From: Collinsella aerofaciens
GTDB taxonomy: Bacteria > Actinomycetota > Coriobacteriia > Coriobacteriales > Coriobacteriaceae
Direction: 5' to 3'
NCBI RefSeq assembly: GCF_015561195.1
Contig: NZ_JADMSU010000002.1
Location: 124,001 to 188,000 of the forward strand
Length of the DNA: 64,000 bases
The notes under the pieces: generated by a model
The model's database searches: none
What the model saw: the letters and a program-made list of their open reading frames with translations, nothing else
What the model was told of the DNA's origin: nothing
Translations under genes and position numbers: made by a program
Shown here: positions 10,299-18,810 of the stretch, one piece after another
Numbering within the stretch: position 1 is the stretch's first letter
How the letters are laid out: each line of letters begins with the position of its first letter

Positions 10299-11980
10299 CC
10301 GCCATTCACAGTGGCAAAAACCTGAACAGCGACCTTAAGAACATCGCTTGTACAAAGAGCACAATCGTTAACCGTTTTGAGCTCGAAAGTCTCTTCCCGA
10401 ACGCAACAGTAACCGAGTACTCGAATGACGGCGAGGTGCTCAAAGCCCTCAATGAGGGGAAGGCACGTTGCATCATTGTCCCCAGCACGCGCCTGGAAAC
10501 TCTCCGCGACACCTACGACATCGAGGATTTCGAAACACAGGAACTCACCAACACGGCGCAGCTATCGTGTTTAATTTCGCGCGGCAAGCCCGAGCTGCTG
10601 GGAATCATCAATAAGGGCATCGTCAATGCAGGTGAATCGCTCTCTGCAAACAGCTATTTCCCCACATCGTACTCGGCGCAAGAATCGGACACGTTCCAGT
10701 TTTTCTATCGCAACCGCACCGCCATTGCGACTGTTATCATCTGCATCTTGCTCACCAGCATCGCCATCCTTGTCTGGTCGCTTTACCGCGCACAGGAGGA
10801 ACGGCAGAAAGCTGATGCCGCCAACACCGCCAAAACCGCTTTCCTCACGCGCATGAGCCACGACATCCGCACGCCGCTCAACGGTATCCTGGGCCTTATC
10901 GAAATTGAGGAATTGAGAGAAGGCGACATGCAGGTCGCCCGCGAAAGCCGCGCCAAGGCGCGCGTTGCCGCCAATCACCTGCTGTCACTGATTAACGACA
11001 TCCTCGAGATGGGCAGGATCGAGGAGTGCAAAGTGACACTCGAGCACGAATCATTCAACCTTAAAGAGCTGTGCGACAATGCGCTCGTACTGTGCAAGCT
11101 CCGCGCATCGGACCGCGGCATAACCATGCTCGACACCAGCGAGCCCTACGCTGTCGATCAATATATGATCGGCAGCCCCACCCATATTCGGCAGATCCTT
11201 GTCAACCTGCTCGACAACAGCATCAAGTACAACAAGCACGGAGGCACCGTCACGTTCTCATCGACCATCAAACCGGTCGACGACGAGCACGCCGTGTTTT
11301 GCTTTAGCGTCTCGGATACCGGCATTGGTATGACATCCGAGTTTTTGGCACACATTTACGAGCCGTTTGCCCAGGAAGGCGACGATGCGCGCAGCAAGTT
11401 CCAAGGAACCGGCATTGGCATGTCTATCGTCAAATCGCTCATCGATATGATGGGCGGCACGATTGAGATTTCGAGTGAGGTTGGCGTGGGGAGTACGTTT
11501 AATGTCCATATTCCGCTCGAGATCGACAAGAACCCTCAGGCAAAAGAACGTACGGACGAGCAGGCATACAGTTGCTCGCTTGCAGACATGAACGTTCTTT
11601 TGGCAGAAGATAACGAGCTCAATGCCGAGATTGCCCAGGCTCTGCTCGAACGCGAGGGCATCGTCGTAACTCGCGCCTCCGACGGCAACGAAGCGGTCGA
11701 CCTATACGTTGGCCGCCCCGCGGGTAGCTTCGATGCGATTCTAATGGACATCATGATGCCGGGCATGGACGGCTACGAGGCAACCCGCGCGATCCGCCTG
11801 AGCGAAAAGGCCGATGCGGCCGACATCCCCATCATCGCGCTCACCGCCAACGCCTTTGCCGAAGACGCCAAGGCGGCACACGACGCCGGCATGAACGCCC
11901 ATCTGCCCAAACCGCTCGACTTTAACAAGCTCAAAAACATACTCGCCTGTATCAAGAAAAACGGGGCTGTTTCGCTATAG
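10226..11980 (+). CDS. C-terminal part of the frameshifted hybrid sensor histidine kinase
   Basis: The real frame is readable from about 10190, so the ATG at 10226 is an artefact of the break. In order it shows the rest of the second solute-binding domain, a membrane helix (TAIATVIICILLTSIAILVWSL, rendered in part), a HisKA domain with the phospho-acceptor in MSHDIRTPLNG, and an HATPase domain with NLLDNSIKYN and GTGIGMSIVK. A receiver domain (NVLLAEDNELN, acceptor Asp in AILMDIMMPGMDG) ends the protein. The restored protein would be about 940 residues, an EvgS/BvgS-like hybrid kinase sensing a small ligand outside the membrane. No phosphotransfer partner or response regulator lies beside it. 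Confidence 0.8.
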   Translation: MFRDYWLAEQTGVIQSNSMGTVSLTAIHSGKNLNSDLKNIACTKSTIVNRFELESLFPNATVTEYSNDGEVLKALNEGKARCIIVPSTRLETLRDTYDIEDFETQELTNTAQLSCLISRGKPELLGIINKGIVNAGESLSANSYFPTSYSAQESDTFQFFYRNRTAIATVIICILLTSIAILVWSLYRAQEERQKADAANTAKTAFLTRMSHDIRTPLNGILGLIEIEELREGDMQVARESRAKARVAANHLLSLINDILEMGRIEECKVTLEHESFNLKELCDNALVLCKLRASDRGITMLDTSEPYAVDQYMIGSPTHIRQILVNLLDNSIKYNKHGGTVTFSSTIKPVDDEHAVFCFSVSDTGIGMTSEFLAHIYEPFAQEGDDARSKFQGTGIGMSIVKSLIDMMGGTIEISSEVGVGSTFNVHIPLEIDKNPQAKERTDEQAYSCSLADMNVLLAEDNELNAEIAQALLEREGIVVTRASDGNEAVDLYVGRPAGSFDAILMDIMMPGMDGYEATRAIRLSEKADAADIPIIALTANAFAEDAKAAHDAGMNAHLPKPLDFNKLKNILACIKKNGAVSL

Positions 11981-12021
11981 TTTGTGCTCAACCACTATGC
12001 GCAGTAGAAAGGAAGCCAACG

Positions 12022-12501
12022 ATGTTTAGGCCCTTACGTCGAAAGAAACGCGCCATCACCGACGAGGAAGCGCGCGAACTGCTCGCTACCTGCAAGCGCG
12101 GGGTCTTTGCCGTCAACGGCGATGATGGCTACCCGTACGCCATTCCCGTCAACTACTTCTTTGACGCCGAGCACGACAAGATTTATTTCCATGGCGCCAA
12201 GGCTGGCCACAAGGTCGATTCACTCAGGCATGATGATAAAGTCTGCTTTACCGTTTACGGCAACGAGTGGTACAAGGACGGCGACTGGGCTCCCTACGTT
12301 ATGAGTACCGTTGTCTTTGGTCGTTGTCGCCTGGTAGATGAAGCGCCCGCGTTTATCGAGGACAAAGTCCGTCAGCTCGCGCTTAAGTACTACCCTTCTG
12401 TCGAAGAAGTCGAGGAGGAGATCGCCAAAGACATTAAGGGCGTCCAACTCTACGAGATTTCGATTGAGCATCTCTGCGGTAAGCAGATTCACGAAAAGTA
12501 G
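12022..12501 (+). CDS. Pyridoxamine 5'-phosphate oxidase-fold protein (NimA-like)
   Basis: A 159-residue flavin split-barrel protein. The pattern CKRGVFAVNGDDGYPYAIPVNYFF, followed by KIYFHGAKAGHKVDSLRHDDKVCFTV, is characteristic of the PNPOx-like group that includes 5-nitroimidazole reductases. It probably binds FMN and reduces an unknown compound; calling it a resistance factor would be unsupported. It starts at ATG 12022 after AAAGGAAG and ends just before a strong hairpin. Confidence 0.85.
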   Translation: MFRPLRRKKRAITDEEARELLATCKRGVFAVNGDDGYPYAIPVNYFFDAEHDKIYFHGAKAGHKVDSLRHDDKVCFTVYGNEWYKDGDWAPYVMSTVVFGRCRLVDEAPAFIEDKVRQLALKYYPSVEEVEEEIAKDIKGVQLYEISIEHLCGKQIHEK

Positions 12502-12535
12502 CGAATGCGGAAAACGCGCTCGCTACCCTCTGCGC

Positions 12536-12574
12536 CCCATGCGCCCACGCATTTTGACGGCGTGGGCGCATGGG
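12536..12574. terminator. Bidirectional hairpin between convergent genes
   Basis: A 15-bp perfect stem (CCCATGCGCCCACGC and its complement) with a 9-nt loop lies between the convergent PNPOx and aminotransferase genes. No T-run follows, so it may only block read-through partially. Confidence 0.65.
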
Positions 12575-12597
12575 ACAGCACTCGAATCGAGCGCCCC

Positions 12598-13809
12598 CTA
12601 TACCCCAAAAACGTAGCGGTCCAGGCGGTCACACGCTTCCCTTACGCGCGAAAGCGGCAGCGCCAGATTCACGCGAATGTGGCAGGGTCCGTGGAACGGA
12701 CGGCCGTCCTGATACCCCACGCCCACGCGCGCCCCCTCGTCGAGCAACCACTGAATATCGCGGCCATGCTCGCGGCACCACTCGGTGCAGTCCAGAAACA
12801 CCATGTACGTGCCCTGCGGACGCGAATAGCCCACGCCCTCAAAATGCTCGTCCACGTAATTGCAGAAGTACTCGATATTGCCGGCAAGCACCTGGTTGAG
12901 CTCGTCCACCCACTCATAGCCTTGCGGCTGGTAGGCACCGATAAGCGCATGCATGGAGAGGACGTTCATCTCGTTGTAGTGAGTCTTGTCGGACACGGCG
13001 CACACGCGGTCGCGCAGCGTCTCGTTGTAGATAATGTGATAGCTGCCGACCAGGCCCGCTAGGTTAAACGTCTTGCTGGGTGCATAGAGGGCAACCGTGC
13101 GCATGCGGGCATCCTCGCTCACCGACTGCGTCGGGATATGCTTGTGACCCGGCAGGATGATATCGGACCAAATCTCATCCGAGATCACCACGCAATCGTG
13201 CTGGCGATAGATGTCCATGGCGCGCTCGATCTCGTCGCGCTCCCATACGCGGCCGCAGGGGTTGTGCGGCGAGCAGAACACCGCGGCATGGATATGGTTT
13301 TGGGCGAGCTTGCGCTCCATGTCCTCAAAGTCCATACGCCACACGCCTTGGTCGTCGAGCTTAAGCGAGCTGTGGACAATGCGATAGCCCGCGGCTTCGA
13401 TAGACTTGGTAAAGCCGATGTAGGTGGGGCTGTGGACCAGCACCGCATCGCCGGGCTGGACATACGCGCGCAGCGTCGACACGACACCGCCCAGCACGCC
13501 GTTTTCGTAGCCGATATGCTCCGGCGCCAAGCCCTCAACGCCGTTGCGACGGCTCTGCCATTCGATGATGCGGTCGAAGTACTCGGGGCGCGGATTGAAA
13601 TAGCCAAACATGGGATGCTGGACACGCTGAATGATGTGCTCCTGGACCGTGGGCACCGTGGCAAAATTCATGTCGGCCACCCACATGGGAATGCGGTCGA
13701 AGCCCTCGTCGGGTGCGTTCGGAGCCATACCGGGGATCTCGCCCCAGGAGTCAACGGCGATGGAGTCCATGCCGTGGCGGTCGATTAACGAGCTAAAGTC
13801 GTATTTCAT
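12598..13809 (-). CDS. MalY/PatB family PLP-dependent aminotransferase (probable cystathionine beta-lyase)
   Basis: A 403-residue fold-type I PLP enzyme. Visible are the family N-terminus RIPMWVADMNFATVPTV, the CSPHNPCGRVW motif and the PLP lysine in YAPSKTFNLAGL. MalY/PatB proteins are C-S lyases acting on cystathionine or cysteine, and some repress transcription; class C aminotransferase activity is also possible. It is a single gene convergent with the PNPOx gene; its start ATG lies about 110 bp from the trmO stop. Confidence 0.9.
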   Translation of the reverse strand: MKYDFSSLIDRHGMDSIAVDSWGEIPGMAPNAPDEGFDRIPMWVADMNFATVPTVQEHIIQRVQHPMFGYFNPRPEYFDRIIEWQSRRNGVEGLAPEHIGYENGVLGGVVSTLRAYVQPGDAVLVHSPTYIGFTKSIEAAGYRIVHSSLKLDDQGVWRMDFEDMERKLAQNHIHAAVFCSPHNPCGRVWERDEIERAMDIYRQHDCVVISDEIWSDIILPGHKHIPTQSVSEDARMRTVALYAPSKTFNLAGLVGSYHIIYNETLRDRVCAVSDKTHYNEMNVLSMHALIGAYQPQGYEWVDELNQVLAGNIEYFCNYVDEHFEGVGYSRPQGTYMVFLDCTEWCREHGRDIQWLLDEGARVGVGYQDGRPFHGPCHIRVNLALPLSRVREACDRLDRYVFGV

Positions 13810-13921
13810 GCTGAGCTCCCGTGCGAAGTAGACTGTTTCGATAGGCGTTATTGTCCACCAGCGTGGACGGTTTTTGCATGAGGTTTGGCGTTGTTTTTGA
13901 CGGATACGGACGGATGGCAGA

Positions 13922-14668
13922 TTAGTCTTGAGCGTCGTTGATGGCGGTTACCACCAACCTGGCTCCGTCGACCGTAAATGATATGTCGAACCCGGCGTAA
14001 GCCAAGTGGTAAACGCGGTTTGGCTCGTGCTTACTGCCTGCGCGGCGCGGGTCTTGGCGTAGGACCTCGACCAGGCCGGGGAGCTTTATGGGCGGGACCA
14101 TATCCTGCAGCGTCTGCGGGAACTCTACGTCGAGCTCTTGCCACGGCGCGTCTTCAATCCAGCCGCCTGTCGCATCCAGGTGACAATCTGCAAACGGAAT
14201 GTAGGGCTTAATGTCGTAGATGGGCGTGCCGTCGCGCAGATCGGCCCCCAGCACATGGATGATGGGGCCGTCGTCGGTGAGCTCGACGCAATCGAGCTTG
14301 ACGCAGGTAAGACCGATGGGATTAGGGCGAAACGGACTGCGCGTGGCAAACACGCCCACACGCTCGGCTCCGCCCAGACGCGGCGGGCGCACGGTTTTCG
14401 ACCACTTGGCATTGGTGCCGGACCTGTCCTGCGTCTTGGCATCGGTAGCTATGTCCTTAGCCGTGCCGCCGGGCGTTCCGTTTTCGAAGCGCCACAACAG
14501 CCATAGGTGAGAAAAGGAGTCCAGGCCCTCAACCGCTGCGTTGGAGGCAAATTCCGGCTCAAAGACGATGCGTCCCAGCAGATGAGACGCCAAAAAGCTG
14601 TTGCGCGGAATGCCGAACTTTTGCGGCAGGTCGGTATGTATGTGTGCAATAGGTTTCATGTCGGTCAT
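13922..14668 (-). CDS. trmO: tRNA (N6-threonylcarbamoyladenosine-37 N6)-methyltransferase TrmO
   Basis: A 248-residue protein of the TsaA/TrmO family, which methylates t6A37 in tRNAs using SAM. The diagnostic motif GVFATRSPFRPNPIGLT is present at about residues 106-122, and the family start PIAHIHTDLPQKFGIPRNSF and later VLGADLRDGTPIYDIKPYIPFAD also match. The C-terminal extension (about 170-248) is seen in many members. ATG 14668 is used; a second ATG three codons in is equally possible because no clear ribosome-binding site decides. Confidence 0.93.
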   Translation of the reverse strand: MTDMKPIAHIHTDLPQKFGIPRNSFLASHLLGRIVFEPEFASNAAVEGLDSFSHLWLLWRFENGTPGGTAKDIATDAKTQDRSGTNAKWSKTVRPPRLGGAERVGVFATRSPFRPNPIGLTCVKLDCVELTDDGPIIHVLGADLRDGTPIYDIKPYIPFADCHLDATGGWIEDAPWQELDVEFPQTLQDMVPPIKLPGLVEVLRQDPRRAGSKHEPNRVYHLAYAGFDISFTVDGARLVVTAINDAQD

Positions 14669-14799
14669 TGTACGGCATGGAGGTGTGAGGCATTGCGCGC
14701 AATTCTTCGCCGCGGTCCCCGTCGTGCAACCAACGGTTGCTTGGAAGGGCGCCTACTGCCGCGTATGCTTAAGCCATCAACCAGCAGAAAGGAGCCGTT

Positions 14800-15627
14800 A
14801 TGGCCTTCGCAGAAAAGCTCATCGCTGTCCGTCGCGCCCATCACCTTACCCAAGAGCAGCTCGCCGCCAAGCTCTTCGTCACACGCCAAGCCGTCAGCCG
14901 TTGGGAACGCGGCGAGGTCACACCGGGCATCGACATGATGAAGCTCATTGCCTCCGTAACCGGAGAGCCGCTGCCCCACCTGCTCGAAATGCCCGAGCAC
15001 TATTGCCAAAGCTGCGGCATGATACTCACGCCCGACGACTGCGGCACCGATGCTCACGGCGCAACGACCGACCATTACTGCAAGTGGTGCTACGACCACG
15101 GCAAGTACACCTACGAGACCACGATGGAGGCCATGATTGAGGATTGCGCCCCGCGCCTGGCACAAAACACCGGTATGTCGCTCGACGAAGCCGTCTCGCT
15201 CATGGGCGCCGTGCTGCCGCAATTGGAGCGCTGGCGCACCGTGCAGGAAAACGAGGAGCGCTACGGTGCCGAGGCGCGGGCGCGCTATGGCGACGAGGCC
15301 GTCGATGCAGCAAACGAGGCACTGCTGGACATGGACCCCGAGACATGGAACGACATGAAGGAACTTGAACGCGCTATTCTGGGCCAGCTCTCGATCGCCA
15401 TGGGCGACGGCGAACCGGATGGAAGCGAGGCGCGCAAGCTTGTCGCAATGCACCGTCGATGGATTGGCCTTAACTGGGGACACGAACCCCAAGACGAAGC
15501 ATACCTGGGCCTCGCCCACGGCTATCTTGCCGATCAGCGCTTTATCGACTACTACGACAAGCCCTGCGGCACCGGAGCCACGGCGTTTCTGGTCCATGCC
15601 ATCGAGTCGTCACTGGCCCGCGCATAG
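14800..15627 (+). CDS. XRE-type regulator with zinc-ribbon and TipAS-like C-terminus
   Basis: This 275-residue protein has three parts. Residues 1-60 form a Cro/CI-type helix-turn-helix (LTQEQLAAKLFVTRQAVSRW). Residues 67-100 hold a zinc-ribbon with the pairs CQSC and CKWC separated by about 27 residues. Residues 115-270 resemble the TipAS drug-recognition fold (NEERYGAEARARYGDEA, later YLADQRFIDYYDKPCGTGATAFL). TipAS domains in known MerR proteins bind cyclic peptide drugs; here the fold sits on an XRE domain, and ligand binding is only inferred. The start ATG follows AAAGGAG. The glutaredoxin gene follows 51 bp later. Confidence 0.8.
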   Translation: MAFAEKLIAVRRAHHLTQEQLAAKLFVTRQAVSRWERGEVTPGIDMMKLIASVTGEPLPHLLEMPEHYCQSCGMILTPDDCGTDAHGATTDHYCKWCYDHGKYTYETTMEAMIEDCAPRLAQNTGMSLDEAVSLMGAVLPQLERWRTVQENEERYGAEARARYGDEAVDAANEALLDMDPETWNDMKELERAILGQLSIAMGDGEPDGSEARKLVAMHRRWIGLNWGHEPQDEAYLGLAHGYLADQRFIDYYDKPCGTGATAFLVHAIESSLARA

Positions 15628-15678
15628 ACCGCGGCGGCTTTGGGTATTTCAATTGAAACCTCAACCGATTGGAGACCC

Positions 15679-15924
15679 ATGGCTACTGATCACGAGCTCG
15701 TGCTCTACGTTATGACCGGCTGCCCGTATTGCATAAAGGTCAAGCACTTTTTGGCCGATAACGGCGTGACCATTCCCGAGCGCAATATCTCGACCGATTC
15801 CGATGCCGAGCAGACGCTCATCACCGTCGGCGGAAAGCGCCAGGTTCCTTGCTTATTCATTGACGGAAAGCCGCTCTACGAATCGAGCGACATCATCGCG
15901 TGGGCACAAAAGAACCTGCTCTAG
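15679..15924 (+). CDS. Glutaredoxin family protein
   Basis: An 81-residue thioredoxin-fold protein with the dithiol active site CPYC near residue 13, the cis-Pro region KRQVPCLFIDGKPLYES and a usual C-terminal helix. ATG 15679 gives a normal glutaredoxin N-terminus; an upstream TTG at 15640 in the same frame is less likely. It probably reduces disulfides or glutathione-like mixed disulfides in the cytoplasm. It lies in line behind the zinc-ribbon regulator. Confidence 0.9.
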   Translation: MATDHELVLYVMTGCPYCIKVKHFLADNGVTIPERNISTDSDAEQTLITVGGKRQVPCLFIDGKPLYESSDIIAWAQKNLL

Positions 15925-15972
15925 CACGCGCACCCCGTCCGTCCAAGGCTCCACCCCATACGGCCCAAACAA

Positions 15973-16025
15973 GTACGCCAGCATCCAAAGTCGACATTTT
16001 TCGACATCTTTGGATGCTGGTGTAC
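15973..16025. repeat. Long imperfect palindrome
   Basis: GTACGCCAGCATCCAAAG pairs with CTTTGGATGCTGGTGTAC, apart from one mismatch, and an inner TCGACATTTTTCGACAT forms a second small stem. It lies just after the glutaredoxin gene and may act as a terminator or belong to an intergenic repeat family. Confidence 0.6.
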
Positions 16026-16054
16026 AGCTTTTTGCAACATAGTCGTTGGGAACA

Positions 16055-16110
16055 TAGTCATCGGGGACGTTCTTAAATAGCTAGTCGTTAAAGAACGTCC
16101 CCGATGACTA
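16055..16110. terminator. 20-bp perfect inverted repeat before the dus stop codon
   Basis: Arms TAGTCATCGGGGACGTTCTT (16055-16074) and its exact complement (16091-16110) flank a 16-nt loop. The right arm ends one base before the dus stop at 16112. Such GGGGACGTTCTT palindromes look like mobile intergenic repeats, and they may double as terminators. Confidence 0.65.
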
Positions 16111-16111
16111 G

Positions 16112-17071
16112 CTAGCCGTGGAAACAGGCTATGGGCGCGAGTGACTGTTCGCGAAAGACACGATCAACGGCGGCGCGGTATTCGTCGACCTTTTTGGTCT
16201 TGCGTACGAGCTTGTGAACGGTAGCGGGGTCGGCGAAAGCGCACTTGGCGTAGAACCACCACTCCTTCATGCGAAAGACCGCGTTGCCACCAATCTCTTC
16301 TGCATAGGCCGCGAATAGCGCGTCGTGGAAACGCTGCAGTTCGGCTGCCGTGGCAGCAGGACCGCCGTTGACCATACGAGCCAGAGCGGGGTTCGCGAGC
16401 AGGCCACGCCCCAGCATCACATGGCGCGTGCCGGGATAGGCCTCCACCAGCGCGTCCATATCCTCAAGATCAAAAATGTCGCCGTTGTATGCCACCGGAA
16501 ACGGCGCACGTTCCAGCGTCTCGCCGTAAAACTCCTTGCGCGGCGAGCCCGTATAGCGGTCCTTTTGCACGCGCGGATGCACGATCAGCTCTGCCAGCGG
16601 CATGCGGCAATACAGATCGAGCACACGCTCATACTCGTCATCGCGCTCCAACCCCAGCCTGGTTTTTACCGATACCGGTAACGGTGAGCGCTCGCACACA
16701 TCGCCCAAGAACACCTCGAGCTCGTCGAGATTACGCAAGAAACCCGAGCCCTTGCCCTTGGCAACAACCGTTCCCGAGGGACAACCCAGGTTGAGATTGA
16801 CCTCGCGGTAGCCCATGTCGGCGAGCACGTGCGCCGCCCACACAAACTCATCCGCATTCTTGGACATGAGCTGGGGCACCACGTTGAGCCCCTGGTTATT
16901 GACAGGGTCGACCTCTTTAAACGCCTTGCCACCAAAACGGTTGCCAACCCGCGGCGGCGGCAAAAACGGCGTGTAATAGCAGTCGAGCGCGCCAAAGCAC
17001 TCCGCATGCACGCGACGGAACACATGCCCGGTAATCCCCTCCATAGGGGCAAGCGATAGAATCATCAACAT
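16112..17071 (-). CDS. dus: tRNA-dihydrouridine synthase
   Basis: A 319-residue FMN-dependent enzyme of the Dus family, which reduces uridines in tRNA D-loops. It opens with LSLAPMEGITGHVFRR, has the substrate/FMN motif NLNLGCPSGTVVAKGKGSGF with the catalytic Cys in GCPSG, and later VAYNGDIFDLEDM and HVMLGRGLLANPAL. The start at 17071 (MLMILSLAPMEG) or two codons later cannot be separated. Family membership is certain; which uridine position it modifies is not. Confidence 0.93.
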   Translation of the reverse strand: MLMILSLAPMEGITGHVFRRVHAECFGALDCYYTPFLPPPRVGNRFGGKAFKEVDPVNNQGLNVVPQLMSKNADEFVWAAHVLADMGYREVNLNLGCPSGTVVAKGKGSGFLRNLDELEVFLGDVCERSPLPVSVKTRLGLERDDEYERVLDLYCRMPLAELIVHPRVQKDRYTGSPRKEFYGETLERAPFPVAYNGDIFDLEDMDALVEAYPGTRHVMLGRGLLANPALARMVNGGPAATAAELQRFHDALFAAYAEEIGGNAVFRMKEWWFYAKCAFADPATVHKLVRKTKKVDEYRAAVDRVFREQSLAPIACFHG

Positions 17072-17085
17072 CTACTCTCAAATCA

Positions 17086-17116
17086 ATGTGGCAAAGGGAC
17101 TGCCCCTTTGTCACAT
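17086..17116. repeat. ATGTGRCAAAGG...CCTTTGTCACAT palindrome
   Basis: A 31-bp near-perfect palindrome upstream of dus. It is one of three clear members in the window (the others are at 18694-18726 and 25070-25102) with the loop consensus GACTGCC or ACTGTCC. Confidence 0.65.
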
Positions 17117-17318
17117 GCATTATGCCTTGTCCTCGAGGCGGCCCACAAGGCGGAGGCGGTTACTTGACGCCAACCAGCCCTCCAACCATCCCTGTGCAAC
17201 GAAGGTGAACGGTGTCCACGAACAGCAAGTAGGGCCGCCCCGCAGCAGCTCCCCCACTCATCTATACTCAAGAGCGTGTGCGCATCGCCCCCGAAAAACG
17301 ATGAGAGTCGAGGCCCCC

Positions 17319-18452
17319 ATGCATCAGCTCACCGAACGTGAAAAGAAACGCATTCAGCGGTACTGTGCGTACCCCAAGATCGCAGCGACCGCACTCGTCA
17401 TGTCGTTCGTAGCATGTCTGCTCATGCTGCCGCTCCAAATGATCAACGATATCGCGTTCCACCAAAAGGAATTCCAACCCGCGGGCATATATACCGCCAT
17501 CGCACTCACCGTAATCGAACTCGTCGTCTTTTGCTATTGCGCTCTTGCGCCGCGCTTTGGAATGCAGGGCAAACAGTGGAAGGAGCTGCAGAGCAGGCTT
17601 GCGGTAGCCCAAACCAACAAAGACCGCTCCGCGGAGGTCGCCGGCGTGCTCGCCACGCAAGCTGCCGGCCGCCTGCTCAAGAACAGTGATAACGATCTCG
17701 CGCGCAACCTGGGCGGCGCCGCGGAGGTCGCCGGCGCCGTAGGGGCAGTTGCCACCGCGGCAGACGTGCTAGCCGAGACCTCGAGCAATGCCGAGGCCAT
17801 GGCAAACGCATACGGCGTGACGATTCCAAGCGTCAAGAAGCAGGCCATAGCTCTCGCAGTGGTGCCCGCCATTGTGCTGCTTGGCGTCTACATCCCGCAG
17901 TTTGTCCAGGGAAATAACGAGCTTCAGGCGAGAAAGGCTGCAGTCGCCGAGCAGCTCGCCATCGCGCAAGATGCCCTGGAGCCCGTGTGTGAACGCGTCG
18001 CGGCAGACGACCCATACGAGTCGTATCACGACTACGGCTACCGCATTATCGGCTATCTGCGCGACAATGACCTTGGCGCTCAAGCAGCCTATGTCTACCT
18101 TTCTTTTGATGCAGACGGCATGCTCACGGACGTCGATTACACCAGTCAGGTCAACCCCGAGGAAAGCCTTGCAGACAACCTCGCTCGCGCCGAGCAGGAC
18201 ATCGCGACGCTCTGCGCCCCGCTCAACGGGTTGGACATTTCCGTTGCCACACCGGGCCTCCTCACGCCATGCAGCCTGTCGGATGATTTTAAACAGACAT
18301 TTTTAGCCGGATCCCTATATAAAGAAATCAGCATCAAGACGGAGGACGAATCTATCAAGTCGTACTACACCTTTGACACCGAAGCCGCAGAAGATTTCGA
18401 CGAATACACCCATCCGGAAATTAGGCTCATGCTCTCTGCAAAAAAGAACTAA
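17319..18452 (+). CDS. Membrane protein of unknown function
   Basis: A 377-residue protein with no family I recognise. Two membrane helices lie near residues 20-65 (AATALVMSFVACLLMLPL and a second ending VIELVVFCYCALAPRF). A cytoplasmic, Ala-rich stretch of about 110 residues follows, then a third helix (IALAVVPAIVLLGVYIPQFV) and a soluble domain of about 190 residues with many acidic residues. ATG 17319 follows GAGG at five bases; an ATG six codons upstream has no ribosome-binding site. It is a single gene, followed by the fold-back repeat at 18496. Confidence 0.7.
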   Translation: MHQLTEREKKRIQRYCAYPKIAATALVMSFVACLLMLPLQMINDIAFHQKEFQPAGIYTAIALTVIELVVFCYCALAPRFGMQGKQWKELQSRLAVAQTNKDRSAEVAGVLATQAAGRLLKNSDNDLARNLGGAAEVAGAVGAVATAADVLAETSSNAEAMANAYGVTIPSVKKQAIALAVVPAIVLLGVYIPQFVQGNNELQARKAAVAEQLAIAQDALEPVCERVAADDPYESYHDYGYRIIGYLRDNDLGAQAAYVYLSFDADGMLTDVDYTSQVNPEESLADNLARAEQDIATLCAPLNGLDISVATPGLLTPCSLSDDFKQTFLAGSLYKEISIKTEDESIKSYYTFDTEAAEDFDEYTHPEIRLMLSAKKN

Positions 18453-18495
18453 AGGCTTACGCTCTAATTGCCGCTCGCGAACATCGTCTATATCT

Positions 18496-18726
18496 CGAGG
18501 TCTAATACTTTTCCCGAGAAGTGAACGACTGTTTTTGGACCCCCGAAGCATTGGCATTTTTAGGCATCAAAACCGCAGGATTCGACTGCAAAACCGCAGG
18601 AAATTGCTCGCCAAAAGTGTCGATGCTTCGGGGGTCTATTTTGACTCGTTCACTTCTCGGGAAAAGCATTAGACCTCGATTTACAAGCCACTCAATGTGA
18701 CAAAGGGGCTGTCCCTTTGTCACATT
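18496..18726 (+). repeat. 231-bp fold-back repeat, copy A
   Basis: It starts with a 33-bp arm (CGAGGTCTAATACTTTTCCC...) whose complement returns at 18646-18678 with one change. Between them a second stem is formed by GACCCCCGAAGCAT and ATGCTTCGGGGGTC, and the centre has two AAAACCGCAGGA copies. A shared tail (ATTTACAAGCCACTCAATG) and a CAAAGG...CCTTTG palindrome complete the unit. Copy B at 24871-25102 has the same order and orientation. No coding sense is visible; it looks like a non-autonomous mobile repeat (MITE-like). Confidence 0.8.
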
Positions 18727-18736
18727 CGATGAAAAA

Positions 18737-18760
18737 GGGCACCGACGTTAGTCGATGCCC
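18737..18760 (-). terminator. Rho-independent terminator of the MFS/carbamoyltransferase operon
   Basis: On the minus strand GGGCATCGAC, TAAC loop, GTCGGTGCCC is followed by TTTTT. It lies 50 bp after the MFS stop. Confidence 0.75.
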
Positions 18761-18810
18761 CAAAGCGGCTGCAGGTTAAGCCCTACAGCGTATGTCTAAG
18801 ACGAATCGGA

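Noticed and set aside
9177-11980. Programmed ribosomal frameshift in the hybrid kinase
   Set aside because: No X-XXY-YYZ slippery site or obvious downstream pseudoknot; a one-base deletion explains the sequence more simply.
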